Position numbers and translations under genes: made by a program | Part shown: one piece after another, positions 44,876 to 53,018 of the stretch | Numbering within the stretch: the first letter of the stretch is position 1 | Layout: each line of letters starts with the position of its first letter | NCBI GenBank assembly: GCA_966212505.1 | Contig: CBIHRS010000020.1 | Coordinates: forward strand, 20,501-84,500 | Origin: CAMLIZ01 sp966212505 | Lineage (GTDB): Bacteria > Pseudomonadota > Gammaproteobacteria > Burkholderiales > Burkholderiaceae_C | Length of the DNA stretch: 64,000 nucleotides | Direction of reading: 5' to 3' | The notes under the pieces: model-generated | What the model was told of the DNA's origin: nothing | Databases searched by the model: none | What the model saw: the letters and a program-made list of their open reading frames with translations, nothing else

Positions 44876-46143
44876 ACAGCGAGCAGCCGCTTCGACTCGA
44901 ACACGCCGGGCGCAAAGCCCCGGCCCTGCCACTGCAAACACCGCTTCAGCACGAAGTCGAAGGCCAGCGGGTTCAACGACTGCAGCCGCTTCAGCGGCAT
45001 GACATCGTCCGCGGCCAGCAGGCCCGCATCGGCCAGTCGAGGCACCGAGGTGAGCCATGCCAGCCCGGGCAACGGATAGTCCGATCCGTAGAGCAGCCGC
45101 CCATGCCAGTCGGTTCGCTGCAGCAGCGCCTGCACGTCGGCCGTGCTGCGGTTGACCTGCGTGATGGCCGAGATGTCGCCATGGAAACGCGAGCCCAGGC
45201 TCGCATCGTCCATCAGCCGCGCAAAGAGCTCGAAGGCCGGCACGCGGCCGCGACCGGGATGGTCGAGGTCCTGCGCCTGCCCGAGCGTGGCGCAGTGGGC
45301 GACGATCACCCGCACGCCCTCGCCGGCGGGGTGGCGCAGCAGCAGCGGGTTGACCGCCTCGTGGGCGTTGGCCCCCGTCACCGCCTTCTCTTCGCCGGCA
45401 TGGCTGAGCAGCGGCAGGCCGAGCCGGGCCATCTCGGCATGGAAGCGGCCATGGCGCCGTTCGGAAGGATCGATGCCCATGGCCGACGGCAGCCACTTGA
45501 CCGCCCGCGCGCCCTGTGCGGCCGCGGCCTGCAGCAAGTCGACCGCATCGGGCCGGCCGGGGTGGATGGACGCGATCCATCCCCAGCCGCGCTGCGTGGC
45601 CGCGCGCTGTGCGTAGCCATTGCCGGTGCGAAACATCGTGCGGCCCGCATCGACAGCACCCTGCCCGTCCACCGCCGCGTCGAAGGCCAGCAGCATCGGC
45701 TGCGCGCCGGCGGGAAACGCCGACCACAACGCGGCGAGCCGGTCGAGGTAGACGGCCGACAGTTCGGCGCGCCGGCCCGAGACACCGCTCGCATGCTCGA
45801 TCGCAAGACGCCGCACCCAGTCGCCAAGGGCCAGCGGGTTGAGCGTGCGCGGATGGATCCAGGCGCCATCGTCCTGGTCGGGCCCGGCCGCGGTGTGGCC
45901 CAGCAGGTGCACGTGTACGTCGGCCATGGCCGTGGCATCGACGCCCTGCCAGGAACGCTGCCACAAGGCCTGCACGTCGGCGGGCCATGGCTCGGCGGCC
46001 GGCGCGGCAGCCGAGGGTGAATCGAAGAGGCCGAGCGCGATGCCGAGGCCGCAGCAGGCGGCATTGCCGAGGAAGCGGCGACGCGCGGTCCACGGCAGGC
46101 CGAGGTCGTCGGGCGTCGAAGAAGAAGGTGCAGCAGAAGTCAT
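44818..46143 (-). CDS. Tat-exported amidohydrolase-family protein
   Basis: 441 residues. Twin-arginine signal TARRRFLGNAACCGLG near residue 19, so folded export to the periplasm is likely. Metallo-hydrolase ligands: DVHVHLLGH near residue 75, a Lys in RAVKWLPSAMG near residue 215, VIVAHCATLGQ near residue 280, and YGSDYPLPG near residue 365. It belongs to the TIM-barrel amidohydrolase-2 group that includes decarboxylases and lactonases. The substrate is unknown. Converges on the kinase gene with 58 shared bases. Confidence 0.87.
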   Translation of the reverse strand: MTSAAPSSSTPDDLGLPWTARRRFLGNAACCGLGIALGLFDSPSAAAPAAEPWPADVQALWQRSWQGVDATAMADVHVHLLGHTAAGPDQDDGAWIHPRTLNPLALGDWVRRLAIEHASGVSGRRAELSAVYLDRLAALWSAFPAGAQPMLLAFDAAVDGQGAVDAGRTMFRTGNGYAQRAATQRGWGWIASIHPGRPDAVDLLQAAAAQGARAVKWLPSAMGIDPSERRHGRFHAEMARLGLPLLSHAGEEKAVTGANAHEAVNPLLLRHPAGEGVRVIVAHCATLGQAQDLDHPGRGRVPAFELFARLMDDASLGSRFHGDISAITQVNRSTADVQALLQRTDWHGRLLYGSDYPLPGLAWLTSVPRLADAGLLAADDVMPLKRLQSLNPLAFDFVLKRCLQWQGRGFAPGVFESKRLLAVQPAAARTTVTVQGLSATT

Positions 46144-46249
46144 GGGGCGCGATGCTGGCCGGCACCCGCCGACGACGCCAGCATCGCGAGGCAGGTGGAT
46201 GCTTCGCGCGACGCGAGGTATCGGGCTGCGATACCCCGCTCAACCCATC

Positions 46250-46660
46250 TCAGCGCTCGCTGCGCCGGACCATCAGCTTCAGCCCCGACCACACCGCATC
46301 CACCGCGCAGACCTTCACGTCGACCCAGCCCAGCGGCAGCGCCAGCGCGCGGATCACGTCCTCGGTCACGTCGGTGGGCACCTTGGCGGCCTTCTTCGGC
46401 CACGAGACCCACAGCACCGCGTCGGGCCGCATCGCATGGCGCAGGCGCTCGAGCTCACGGCCGAGCACGGCGGCCTCGGTGACGAACAGGTGGGCGAGAT
46501 CGGTGGCGGCATCGGCTTGGTCCACCAGCACGATGTCGGCAGGCAGGTCGGCCACGAGCCGTGCATACGGCACGGGCGCCTGCAGCGGCGCGACCCGCAT
46601 GCCGGGCTTCAGGCCCAGCTTCTTCGACAATGGCGTGCCCGAGTAGCCCGCGTTCGACAT
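46250..46660 (-). CDS. DUF3052 protein
   Basis: 136 residues from MSNAGYSGTPLSKKLGLKPG at 46660. Soluble alpha/beta protein: a Rossmann-like VLVDQADAATDLAHLFV near residue 45 and LWVSWPKKAAKVPTDVTEDV near residue 84. The family often appears as single genes in Gram-negative and actinobacterial genomes, with no known activity. Divergent from the YkgJ-family gene with only 25 bases between. Confidence 0.85.
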   Translation of the reverse strand: MSNAGYSGTPLSKKLGLKPGMRVAPLQAPVPYARLVADLPADIVLVDQADAATDLAHLFVTEAAVLGRELERLRHAMRPDAVLWVSWPKKAAKVPTDVTEDVIRALALPLGWVDVKVCAVDAVWSGLKLMVRRSER

Positions 46661-46685
46661 CCTTCCGCCCTCCCCCGTTCCGACC

Positions 46686-47021
46686 ATGAGCACCGACAAC
46701 CCCTGCACCCGCTGCGGCGCCTGCTGTGCCAGCTTCCGCGTCGATTTTGCAGTGGAGGAACTGGAGGGCGAAGGCGGGTCGGTGCCTGCAGGCCTGGCGG
46801 TGCAGATCACGGACACGCTGTGCCGCATGCGCGGCACCGACCATGCGAGCCCGCGATGCGCGGCGCTGGTCGGCAAGGTGGGCGAGAAGGCGGCCTGCGG
46901 CATCTACGAATGGCGGCCCTCGCCCTGCCGCGAGTTCGGCCAGCTCGCGCCGCTGGGCCGCGGCGACGAGGCCTGCAACCGGGCGCGGGCGCGGCACGGG
47001 CTGCCGCCGCTGGAAGCCTGA
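46686..47021 (+). CDS. YkgJ-family cysteine-cluster protein
   Basis: 111 residues. CTRCGACC at 7-14 and later Cys in LCRMRG, PRCAAL, KAACGIYEWRPSPCREF and EACNRARARHG. The Cys pattern is that of the CxxCxxCC cluster family, which likely binds zinc or an iron-sulphur cluster. No enzyme activity is known. It converges on the VOC gene with 3 bases between. Confidence 0.9.
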   Translation: MSTDNPCTRCGACCASFRVDFAVEELEGEGGSVPAGLAVQITDTLCRMRGTDHASPRCAALVGKVGEKAACGIYEWRPSPCREFGQLAPLGRGDEACNRARARHGLPPLEA

Positions 47022-47024
47022 CCG

Positions 47025-47474
47025 TCAGGCCTCGTTCTTCATCATCTCGTCGTAGCGGCGCTGCATCTCCTCGTACGAGACCTTCTCGATCTCGTGGCCG
47101 ATCAGCCATTCGTGCCCGAACGGATCGCGCACGCGGCCGCTGCGCTCGCCATAGAACTGGTCGCGCGGCGCCATGACCAGCTCGGCGCCGGCGGCGACCG
47201 CGCGCTGCACCAACGCGTCGGCATCGTCGACATGCAAGTGCATGCGGAAGCCGGCGCCGCCCAGCGTGCGCGGCCCCTGGATGCCGTATTCGGGGTATTC
47301 GTCGGCCAGCATCAGCACCGTGGGCCCGAGCTTCAGCTGCGCATGGCCGATGCGGCCGTTGGGCTCCGTGAGACGGAAGATCTCTTCGGCCTCGAAGACC
47401 TTCTTGTAGAACTCGATGGCGGCGGCGCAGTCGTGCACCGTGAGGTAGGCGAAGACTTCATGGATCGAGTTCAT
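47025..47474 (-). CDS. VOC-family (glyoxalase/bleomycin-resistance-like) protein
   Basis: 149 residues from MNSIHEVFAYLTVHD at 47474, with an AGGAGA ribosome binding site. Two beta-alpha-beta-beta-beta modules: AIEFYKKVFEAEEIFRL and, in the second, FRMHLHVDDADALVQRAVAAG, then VRDPFGHEWLIGHEIE. His/Glu metal ligands are plausible. PhnB-like proteins of this size are often co-regulated with an AraC gene, as here, 70 bases upstream on the same strand. Substrate unknown. Confidence 0.88.
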   Translation of the reverse strand: MNSIHEVFAYLTVHDCAAAIEFYKKVFEAEEIFRLTEPNGRIGHAQLKLGPTVLMLADEYPEYGIQGPRTLGGAGFRMHLHVDDADALVQRAVAAGAELVMAPRDQFYGERSGRVRDPFGHEWLIGHEIEKVSYEEMQRRYDEMMKNEA

Positions 47475-47544
47475 TGCGGCAACTCTCCTGCGTGTTGGAT
47501 GGCTGGCAGCGTAGGCCCGTGCATCCGCCCGGTCTTGGAAAAAA

Positions 47545-48417
47545 TTACGCCGCCTCGGCCAGCGACACGGTGTTGGGATAGCGCCGGGCCTGCAGGTACT
47601 CGCCCGGCGTGAGCCCGGCGAAGCCGCGGAACTCGGCCTGGAAATGCGGCTGGTCGGCATAGCCGGCCTCGAGCGCCAGCTCGGCCAGCGGCGGCGGTTC
47701 GTCGCTGCCCAGGCGCGCCAGCGCGTGGCGGAAGCGGGCCATGCGCGCGAAGTGCTTGGGCGTGACGCCGACTTGGGCGCGAAAGCGCGCCGGCAGCCGC
47801 GTGGGCGACACGCCGGCCTGCTCGCACAGTGTGCGCATCGCGACGCGGCCCTGCGTCTCGGTGATGCGCCGGCAGATCCACGCGATCAACGGATCGGGCA
47901 GCGGCGCCTCGCGCAGTCGCGTTGCCACCCAGCGGCCGGCGGCCAGCACACGCGCGACAGGATCGCTCTCCTCGTCGACCGCATCGGCCAGCTCGCGCGC
48001 CGCCGCGCCCAGCGCCTCTTCGAGATCGAGCGTGCAGCCGCAGGCCTCGGTCTGCGCGCCGCGCAGCAGCGCATGCGCGCCCAGCGGCGTGAGCCGAACG
48101 CCAAGCACCGTGGTGCGGCCTTGCGGCGCTTCGATCACCTCGGCCGAGAGCCGCAGGCCCGCAAGGCACAGCGCGGGAAAGCCCTGCGCATGCCGATCGT
48201 CGAGCACGCTGCGGTAGCGCCGGCCCAGGTGCACGATCAGCTCGACCGCGCCATCGGGAAACACGCGCTCGCGCGCCAGGGTCAGCACGCCGTCGAAATA
48301 CCAGATGCGGCTGAGATGGGCCGCCAGCGACGGCGGCTGCCAGTCGGCACACAGCCAGCGGCCGAGCGGGCCGTCTTCGCTGAAGACGGTGGGCAGCGTG
48401 CGCACGGCGGCATCCAT
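47545..48417 (-). CDS. AraC-family transcriptional regulator
   Basis: 290 residues. An N-terminal sensor of the DUF6597 type (LSRIWYFDGVL, VFPDGAVELIVHLG), then a C-terminal AraC double helix-turn-helix from about 195: MRTLCEQAGVSPTRLPARFR, then YADQPHFQAEFRGFAGLTPGEY. It probably controls the VOC gene 70 bases downstream. A CAGAAT hexamer (48425-48430 on the minus strand) ends 7 bases before the ATG; the same 12 bases, GGCAGAATCGGC, recur at the other AraC gene. Confidence 0.9.
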   Translation of the reverse strand: MDAAVRTLPTVFSEDGPLGRWLCADWQPPSLAAHLSRIWYFDGVLTLARERVFPDGAVELIVHLGRRYRSVLDDRHAQGFPALCLAGLRLSAEVIEAPQGRTTVLGVRLTPLGAHALLRGAQTEACGCTLDLEEALGAAARELADAVDEESDPVARVLAAGRWVATRLREAPLPDPLIAWICRRITETQGRVAMRTLCEQAGVSPTRLPARFRAQVGVTPKHFARMARFRHALARLGSDEPPPLAELALEAGYADQPHFQAEFRGFAGLTPGEYLQARRYPNTVSLAEAA

Positions 48418-48470
48418 GCGGCCGATTCTGCCGACGCCCCGCGGCGCGAGGCCAAGCCCCTGCGCGCGAA

Positions 48471-48549
48471 GCAGGCTCTCAGCCTGCGCAGAGCCGCCTC
48501 AAGCCGGCTGAGCACCCCCTCGGGGGGCAGGAGCGAAGCGACGTGGGGC
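48471..48549. repeat. Intergenic palindrome and probable interspersed GC-rich element
   Basis: GCAGGCT (48471-48477) and AGCCTGC (48481-48487) form a hairpin. It is followed by CACCCCCTCGGGGGGCAGGA and GCGAAGCGACGTGGGG to 48549. From memory, sequences with this wording are scattered between genes in many Burkholderiales; only a genome-wide search would confirm that here. It lies between the ends of ridA-like and the promoter of the AraC gene. Confidence 0.38.
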
Positions 48550-48554
48550 CGATA

Positions 48555-48962
48555 TCAGCCCGGCACGACCGCGGTGACCTCGATCTCGACCTTGGCGCGG
48601 TCTTCGATCAGCGCGCTCACTTCCACCGCCGTCATCGCCACACCGTAGTGGCCGATCAGTTCACGGTACACGCGGCCGATCTCCTTGCCGCGGGCCATGT
48701 ACTCGCGCTTGTCGGTCACGTACCAGGTCATGCGCACGATGTGCTGCGGCTGCGCGCCGGCCTCGGCCAGCACTGCGCGCACGTTGAGCAGCGCCTGCCG
48801 CACCTGGGCCACGAAGTCGTCGCTCTCGAAGCGGCCATCGGGCGTCCAGCCGATCTGGCCGGCCACGAACACCGGCATGCCGCGCGCGGCCACGCCGTTG
48901 GCATAGCCGCGCGGCTGCGGCCATTCGGGCGGTTGCAGGATCTGGTGGGTCGGTGAGGTCAA
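48555..48962 (-). CDS. RidA-family protein without the catalytic arginine
   Basis: 135 residues from a TTG at 48962 that overlaps the thioesterase stop by 4 bases (TTGA). YjgF/RidA fold: PVFVAGQIGWTPDG near residue 33, VRMTWYVTDKREYM near residue 77, and KVEIEVTAV at the end. At the place of E. coli Arg105 (PARS context) it reads VAMT, with Met for Arg, so it is not an archetypal imine deaminase. In aromatic-acid clusters such proteins act on amino-muconate-like or CoA-linked intermediates; that role is inferred from the neighbours. Confidence 0.82.
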   Translation of the reverse strand: MTSPTHQILQPPEWPQPRGYANGVAARGMPVFVAGQIGWTPDGRFESDDFVAQVRQALLNVRAVLAEAGAQPQHIVRMTWYVTDKREYMARGKEIGRVYRELIGHYGVAMTAVEVSALIEDRAKVEIEVTAVVPG

Positions 48963-49381
48963 GCGTCGTTCTCCATGAAGGCGGGCACCGCGGCGCGCAC
49001 GTCGGCGGGCAGCGGCCGGGGGCGATGATCGTCGAGCGAGGTGCACACCAGCACCTGCCGCGCACGCAGCCGCAGCTCGCCATCGGCACCCAGGTAGGTG
49101 GCCGCCAGCTGCAGCGAGCTGCGGCCCAGGTGCAGCACCTGCAGGCGCTGCACCAGCACATCGCCGATGCGGCTGACCGCGGTGAAATCGACCTCGAGCC
49201 GCACGCTGGGCAGGCCGAGCCGGCGGCCGGTGATGAAGCCGGCATACGGGATCTTCAGCCCGCGGTCGAACCAGTCTTCGACCAGCGTGTTGAGCATCAC
49301 GAGGTATTGCGGAAAGAAGACGATGCCGGCCGGATCGCAATGCGCGAAGCGGACGGTCTCGGTGCGTTCGAAATGGCTCAC
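48959..49381 (-). CDS. Acyl-CoA thioesterase (4-hydroxybenzoyl-CoA thioesterase family)
   Basis: 140 residues. Hotdog fold with the active-site block RFAHCDPAGIVFFPQYLVML near residue 12, whose Asp is the nucleophile in the Pseudomonas 4HBT type. It would release aryl or acyl acids from CoA. It overlaps the CoA ligase stop and the RidA-like start by 4 bases each. In aminobenzoyl-CoA clusters it likely salvages CoA from dead-end thioesters; it could also hydrolyse a pathway intermediate. Confidence 0.9.
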   Translation of the reverse strand: MSHFERTETVRFAHCDPAGIVFFPQYLVMLNTLVEDWFDRGLKIPYAGFITGRRLGLPSVRLEVDFTAVSRIGDVLVQRLQVLHLGRSSLQLAATYLGADGELRLRARQVLVCTSLDDHRPRPLPADVRAAVPAFMENDA

Positions 49382-51000
49382 GTCGCCTGAGCCTCCTGCC
49401 GCAGCCTGAAGCGCTGCAGCTTGCCGGTTTCGGTGCGCGGCAGGCTGGCGCGGAACTCGACCGCGCGCGGGTACTTGTAGGGTGCGATGCTTTGCTTCAC
49501 GAAAGCCTGCAGCGTGCGCACCAGCGCCTCGCCAGGCTCATGGCCGGGCTTCAGCACGACGAAGGCCTTGACGATCTGGCCGCGCTCTTCGTCCGGCACG
49601 CCGACCACCGCGCACTCGGCCACCGCCGGATGCAGCAGCAGCGCACCTTCCACCTCAGGCCCAGCGATGTTGTAGCCGCCCGAGATGATCATGTCGTCGG
49701 TGCGCGCCTGGTAGACATACTGGCCGTCGTCGTCGACGAGGTAGGCGTCGCCGGTGAGGTTCCAGCCGTGCTGCACGTACTGCCGCTGGCGATCGTCGGC
49801 CAGGTAGCGGCAGCCGGTGGGCCCCTTCACCGCGAGCCGGCCCACCTGGCCCGGCGGCAGCGGCCGGCCTTCATCGTCGAGCACGCAGGCGCGGTAGCCC
49901 GGCACCGGCACGCCGGTGGCGCCCGGCTTCGCATGCGCCTCGTCGGCGGAGATGAAGATGTGCAGCATTTCGGTGGAGCCGATGCCGTCGATCGTCTCGA
50001 TGCCGGTGGCCTGCTTCCACAGCTGTCGCGTGGCCGCGGGCAGTGCCTCGCCGGCCGACACGCATTTGCGCAGCGACGACAGGTCGTGCTGCGCCACCTG
50101 CCCCGCCATCGCGCGGTAGGAGGTGGGCGCGGTGAAGCTCACGGTGGCGCGGTATTGCGCGATCGCGGGCAGCAGCAGGTCGGGCGTGGCCTTCTCGATC
50201 AGCACGGTCGAGGCACCGATGGCCAGCGGAAACAGCAGCAGCCCGCCGAGCCCGAAGGTGAAGGCCAGCGGCGGGCTGCCGATGAACACGTCGCTCGGCT
50301 CGGCGCGCAGCACGTGGCGCGGCCAGCAGGCGCAGGCCGCCATCACGTCGCGGTGGAAATGCATCGTGCCCTTAGGCACGCCGGTGGTGCCGGAGGTGAA
50401 GGCGATCAGGCAGGTGTCGTCGGCGGCGGTGTCGACATTGGCAAAGCCCGCCGGCTTGGCATGCATCGCTGCCTCGAGGCCGCCGCTCGCATCGGTGTTG
50501 AAGCAGCGCAGCTGCCTGAGGCTCGGGCATTGCGCCTGCGCCTTCAGCAGCTCGTCGGCCAGGCGCGCATCGCACAGCGCATGGCTGACCTCGGCCTTGT
50601 CGATGATCTGCGCCAGCTCCTTCGCGCGCAGCAGCGGCATGCTGCCCACCGCGATGCCGCCCGCCTTGATCACACCGAACCAGCAGGCCGCCAGCATCGG
50701 ATGGTTGGCGCCCCGCAGCAGCACGCGGTTGCCCGGCACCAGGCCCATGTCGTCGACCAGCACGCGGGCGATGCGGTTGGCCTGGGCCTGCAGGTCGGCA
50801 TAGGTCCAGCAGAGGCCGGCACCTTGTATGCACAAGCGGTCGCCCTGCCCTTGCTCGACCCAGCGGTCGAGCAGTGCGTGGGCGCAGTTCAGGCGCTCGG
50901 GGAACTGCAGCTCCGGCAGCTCGAACAGCAGCTCCGGCCATTGCTCGTGCGGCGGCAGATGGTCGCGCGCAAAGGTGTCGACGTGGGCGCTGCGGCTCAT
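49378..51000 (-). CDS. Benzoate/2-aminobenzoate-CoA ligase-like AMP-forming enzyme
   Basis: 540 residues from the ATG at 51000, which has a GGAGGA ribosome binding site; an earlier ATG at 51018 does not. ANL-superfamily motifs: AFTSGTTGVPKGTMHFHRD near residue 190, GSTEMLHIF near residue 335, GDAY and DDMIISGGYNI near residue 445, and the C-terminal catalytic Lys in RTETGKLQRF. It is most like aryl-CoA ligases for benzoate and 2-aminobenzoate. Its operon faces kynBUA, whose end product is anthranilate, so 2-aminobenzoate is the likely substrate; salicylate or benzoate are alternatives. Confidence 0.9.
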   Translation of the reverse strand: MSRSAHVDTFARDHLPPHEQWPELLFELPELQFPERLNCAHALLDRWVEQGQGDRLCIQGAGLCWTYADLQAQANRIARVLVDDMGLVPGNRVLLRGANHPMLAACWFGVIKAGGIAVGSMPLLRAKELAQIIDKAEVSHALCDARLADELLKAQAQCPSLRQLRCFNTDASGGLEAAMHAKPAGFANVDTAADDTCLIAFTSGTTGVPKGTMHFHRDVMAACACWPRHVLRAEPSDVFIGSPPLAFTFGLGGLLLFPLAIGASTVLIEKATPDLLLPAIAQYRATVSFTAPTSYRAMAGQVAQHDLSSLRKCVSAGEALPAATRQLWKQATGIETIDGIGSTEMLHIFISADEAHAKPGATGVPVPGYRACVLDDEGRPLPPGQVGRLAVKGPTGCRYLADDRQRQYVQHGWNLTGDAYLVDDDGQYVYQARTDDMIISGGYNIAGPEVEGALLLHPAVAECAVVGVPDEERGQIVKAFVVLKPGHEPGEALVRTLQAFVKQSIAPYKYPRAVEFRASLPRTETGKLQRFRLRQEAQAT

Positions 51001-51024
51001 CGGAAATCCTCCGTGCATGGGGTC

Positions 51025-51056
51025 AATCTAGGTCGATATACTTTAGTTGTCAACTA
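51025..51056. promoter_or_regulatory. Ligase-operon promoter with a 13-base palindromic operator
   Basis: On the minus strand TTGACA (51048-51053) and TAGATT (51025-51030) are 17 bases apart, a good sigma-70 promoter for the CoA ligase operon. The -35 lies inside the perfect palindrome TAGTTG-T-CAACTA (51044-51056). A repressor bound there would block RNA polymerase. The site is also about 40 bases before the kynB start, so one regulator could govern both operons; none is encoded next to it. Confidence 0.62.
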
Positions 51057-51093
51057 TTTCGGCGAACGGGTCTTGAAAGCCTATGATGGTCCG

Positions 51094-51732
51094 ATGAAGC
51101 GTCTCTGGGACATCTCTCCACCGGTGCATGCCGGCTCGCCGGTGTTTCCCGGCGACACCGCCTACCAGCAGCAATGGAGCGCGACGCTGGGGCCCGGCTG
51201 CCCCGTGAACGTGAGCGCGCTGACGCTCTCGCCGCACGTGGGCGCGCATGCGGATGCACCGCTGCACTACGACCCTCAAGGCACCAGTGCCGGCCTGCTG
51301 GGCCTCGAACCATACCTTGGCCCCTGCCGGGTGATTCACGCGATCGGATGCGGTCCGCTGGTGCTTTGGTCGCATTTGGAGCATGCGCTCCGAAAAATTC
51401 CCGCCCGCGTGCTGGTACGCACCTACGAACGCATGCCGGTCGACCGCTGGGACGGCAACCTCGCCGCCTATGCGCCCGACACGATCGAGCGCCTCGCCGA
51501 CCTGGGCGTGAAGCTGATCGGCATCGACACCGCGAGCATCGACCCCGCCGACAGCAAGACGCTCGACAGCCACCAGGTGATCCGCCGCCGCGACCTCCGG
51601 GTGCTCGAAAACCTGGTGCTCGACGACGTGCCCGAAGGCGATTACGAGCTGATCGCCCTGCCCTTGAAGCTGGTGACGGCCGATGCGAGCCCCGTGCGCG
51701 CCGTGCTCAGAGAACTGCAGGAACACCCATGA
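51094..51732 (+). CDS. kynB: Kynurenine formamidase
   Basis: 212 residues from MKRLWDISPPVHAG at 51094. The metal-binding motif of the cyclase-like family, HVGAHADAPLHYD (H-x3-H-x-D-x3-H), is near residue 50. YERMPVDRWDGNLAAYAPDT is near residue 112, and GIDTASIDPADSKTLDSH near residue 150. It hydrolyses N-formylkynurenine. TATGAT at 51082-51087 ends 6 bases before the ATG, hinting at a leaderless mRNA. Overlaps kynU by 4 bases. Confidence 0.95.
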   Translation: MKRLWDISPPVHAGSPVFPGDTAYQQQWSATLGPGCPVNVSALTLSPHVGAHADAPLHYDPQGTSAGLLGLEPYLGPCRVIHAIGCGPLVLWSHLEHALRKIPARVLVRTYERMPVDRWDGNLAAYAPDTIERLADLGVKLIGIDTASIDPADSKTLDSHQVIRRRDLRVLENLVLDDVPEGDYELIALPLKLVTADASPVRAVLRELQEHP

Positions 51733-53018
51733 CGTCATTGACCCGTGCCGATTGCCTGGCACTCGACGCGCAAGATCCGCTCGCGCCGCTGCGCGAGCAG
51801 TTCGATCTGCCGCCCGGCCTGATCTACCTCGACGGCAACTCGCTGGGCGTGCTGCCGAAAGCCACGCCGGCCCGCGTGCAACAGGTGGTGCAGCAGGAAT
51901 GGGGCCACGACCTGATCCGCAGCTGGAACACCGCCGGCTGGATCACGCTGCCGCAGCGCATCGGCGACAAGATCGCCTTCCTCGTCGGCGCGGGCGCCGG
52001 CGAGCTGGTGGTGGCCGATTCGACCAGCGTCAACCTCTACAAGGCGCTGAGCGCGGCGCTGTCCATCGCCGAGGTCGACGCGCCGGGCAAGCGCGTGGTC
52101 GTTTCCGAACGCCACAACTTCCCGACCGACCTCTACATCGCCGAAGGCCTGGCGCGCGAGCGCGGCTACGAGCTGGTGCTGTGCGACGACCCCGAGCAGA
52201 TCGAGCCGCTGCTCGCCGAACACAACGTCGCGGTGCTGATGCTCACGCACGTGAACTACCGCAGCGGCCGCATGCACGACATGCAGGCGCTCAACCGCAA
52301 GGCCCATGCGGCGGGCACGCTGGTGCTGTGGGACCTGGCGCATTCGGCCGGCGCGGTGCCGGTCAACCTGAAGGGCAACGGCCCCGATGACGAAGCGGCC
52401 GACTTCGCGGTGGGCTGCGGCTACAAGTACCTGAATGGCGGCCCCGGCGCGCCGGCCTTCGTGTGGGCGCATCCGCGCCATGCCGAGCGCTTCTGGCAGC
52501 CGCTGTCGGGCTGGATGGGGCATGCGGCGCCGTTCGATTTCACGCCCAGCTACAAGCCCGCGGCCGGCATTGCGCGCTACCTGTGCGGCACGCCGGCGGT
52601 CATCTCGATGGCGGCGCTGGAATGTGGCGTCGACACGGTGCTGGCCGCCGAGAAGCTGCCGGACCAGGGCATGCCCGGGCTGCGCCGCAAGTCGCTGGCG
52701 CTGACGCGGCTGTTCATCGAGCTGGTGGAAGCACGCTGCGAAGGCCATGGCCTCACGCTGGCCTCGCCGCGCGACGATGCGCTGCGCGGCAGCCAGGTGT
52801 GCTTTGCGCATGCCGAGGCCGGCTATCCGATCATGCAGGCACTGATCGCGCGCAACGTGATCGGTGACTTCCGTGCGCCCGACATCCTGCGCTTCGGCTT
52901 CACGCCGCTGTACGTGCGCTTCGCCGACGTGTGGGATGCGGTCGAGCAACTGAAGCAGGTGCTCGAATCGGGCGAATGGCGCGAGGCGCGCTTCAACCAA
53001 CGGGCCACCGTGACATGA
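51729..53018 (+). CDS. kynU: Kynureninase
   Basis: 429 residues. PLP fold type I: LDGNSLGVLPKATPARV near residue 34, SVNLYKAL near residue 99, VLWDLAHSAGAVPVNL near residue 200, and the PLP-binding Lys in VGCGYKYLNGGPG near residue 233. RFGFTPLYVRF near residue 380 lines the substrate pocket. It splits kynurenine into anthranilate and alanine. Coupled to kynB and kynA by 4-base overlaps. Confidence 0.96.
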   Translation: MTSLTRADCLALDAQDPLAPLREQFDLPPGLIYLDGNSLGVLPKATPARVQQVVQQEWGHDLIRSWNTAGWITLPQRIGDKIAFLVGAGAGELVVADSTSVNLYKALSAALSIAEVDAPGKRVVVSERHNFPTDLYIAEGLARERGYELVLCDDPEQIEPLLAEHNVAVLMLTHVNYRSGRMHDMQALNRKAHAAGTLVLWDLAHSAGAVPVNLKGNGPDDEAADFAVGCGYKYLNGGPGAPAFVWAHPRHAERFWQPLSGWMGHAAPFDFTPSYKPAAGIARYLCGTPAVISMAALECGVDTVLAAEKLPDQGMPGLRRKSLALTRLFIELVEARCEGHGLTLASPRDDALRGSQVCFAHAEAGYPIMQALIARNVIGDFRAPDILRFGFTPLYVRFADVWDAVEQLKQVLESGEWREARFNQRATVT

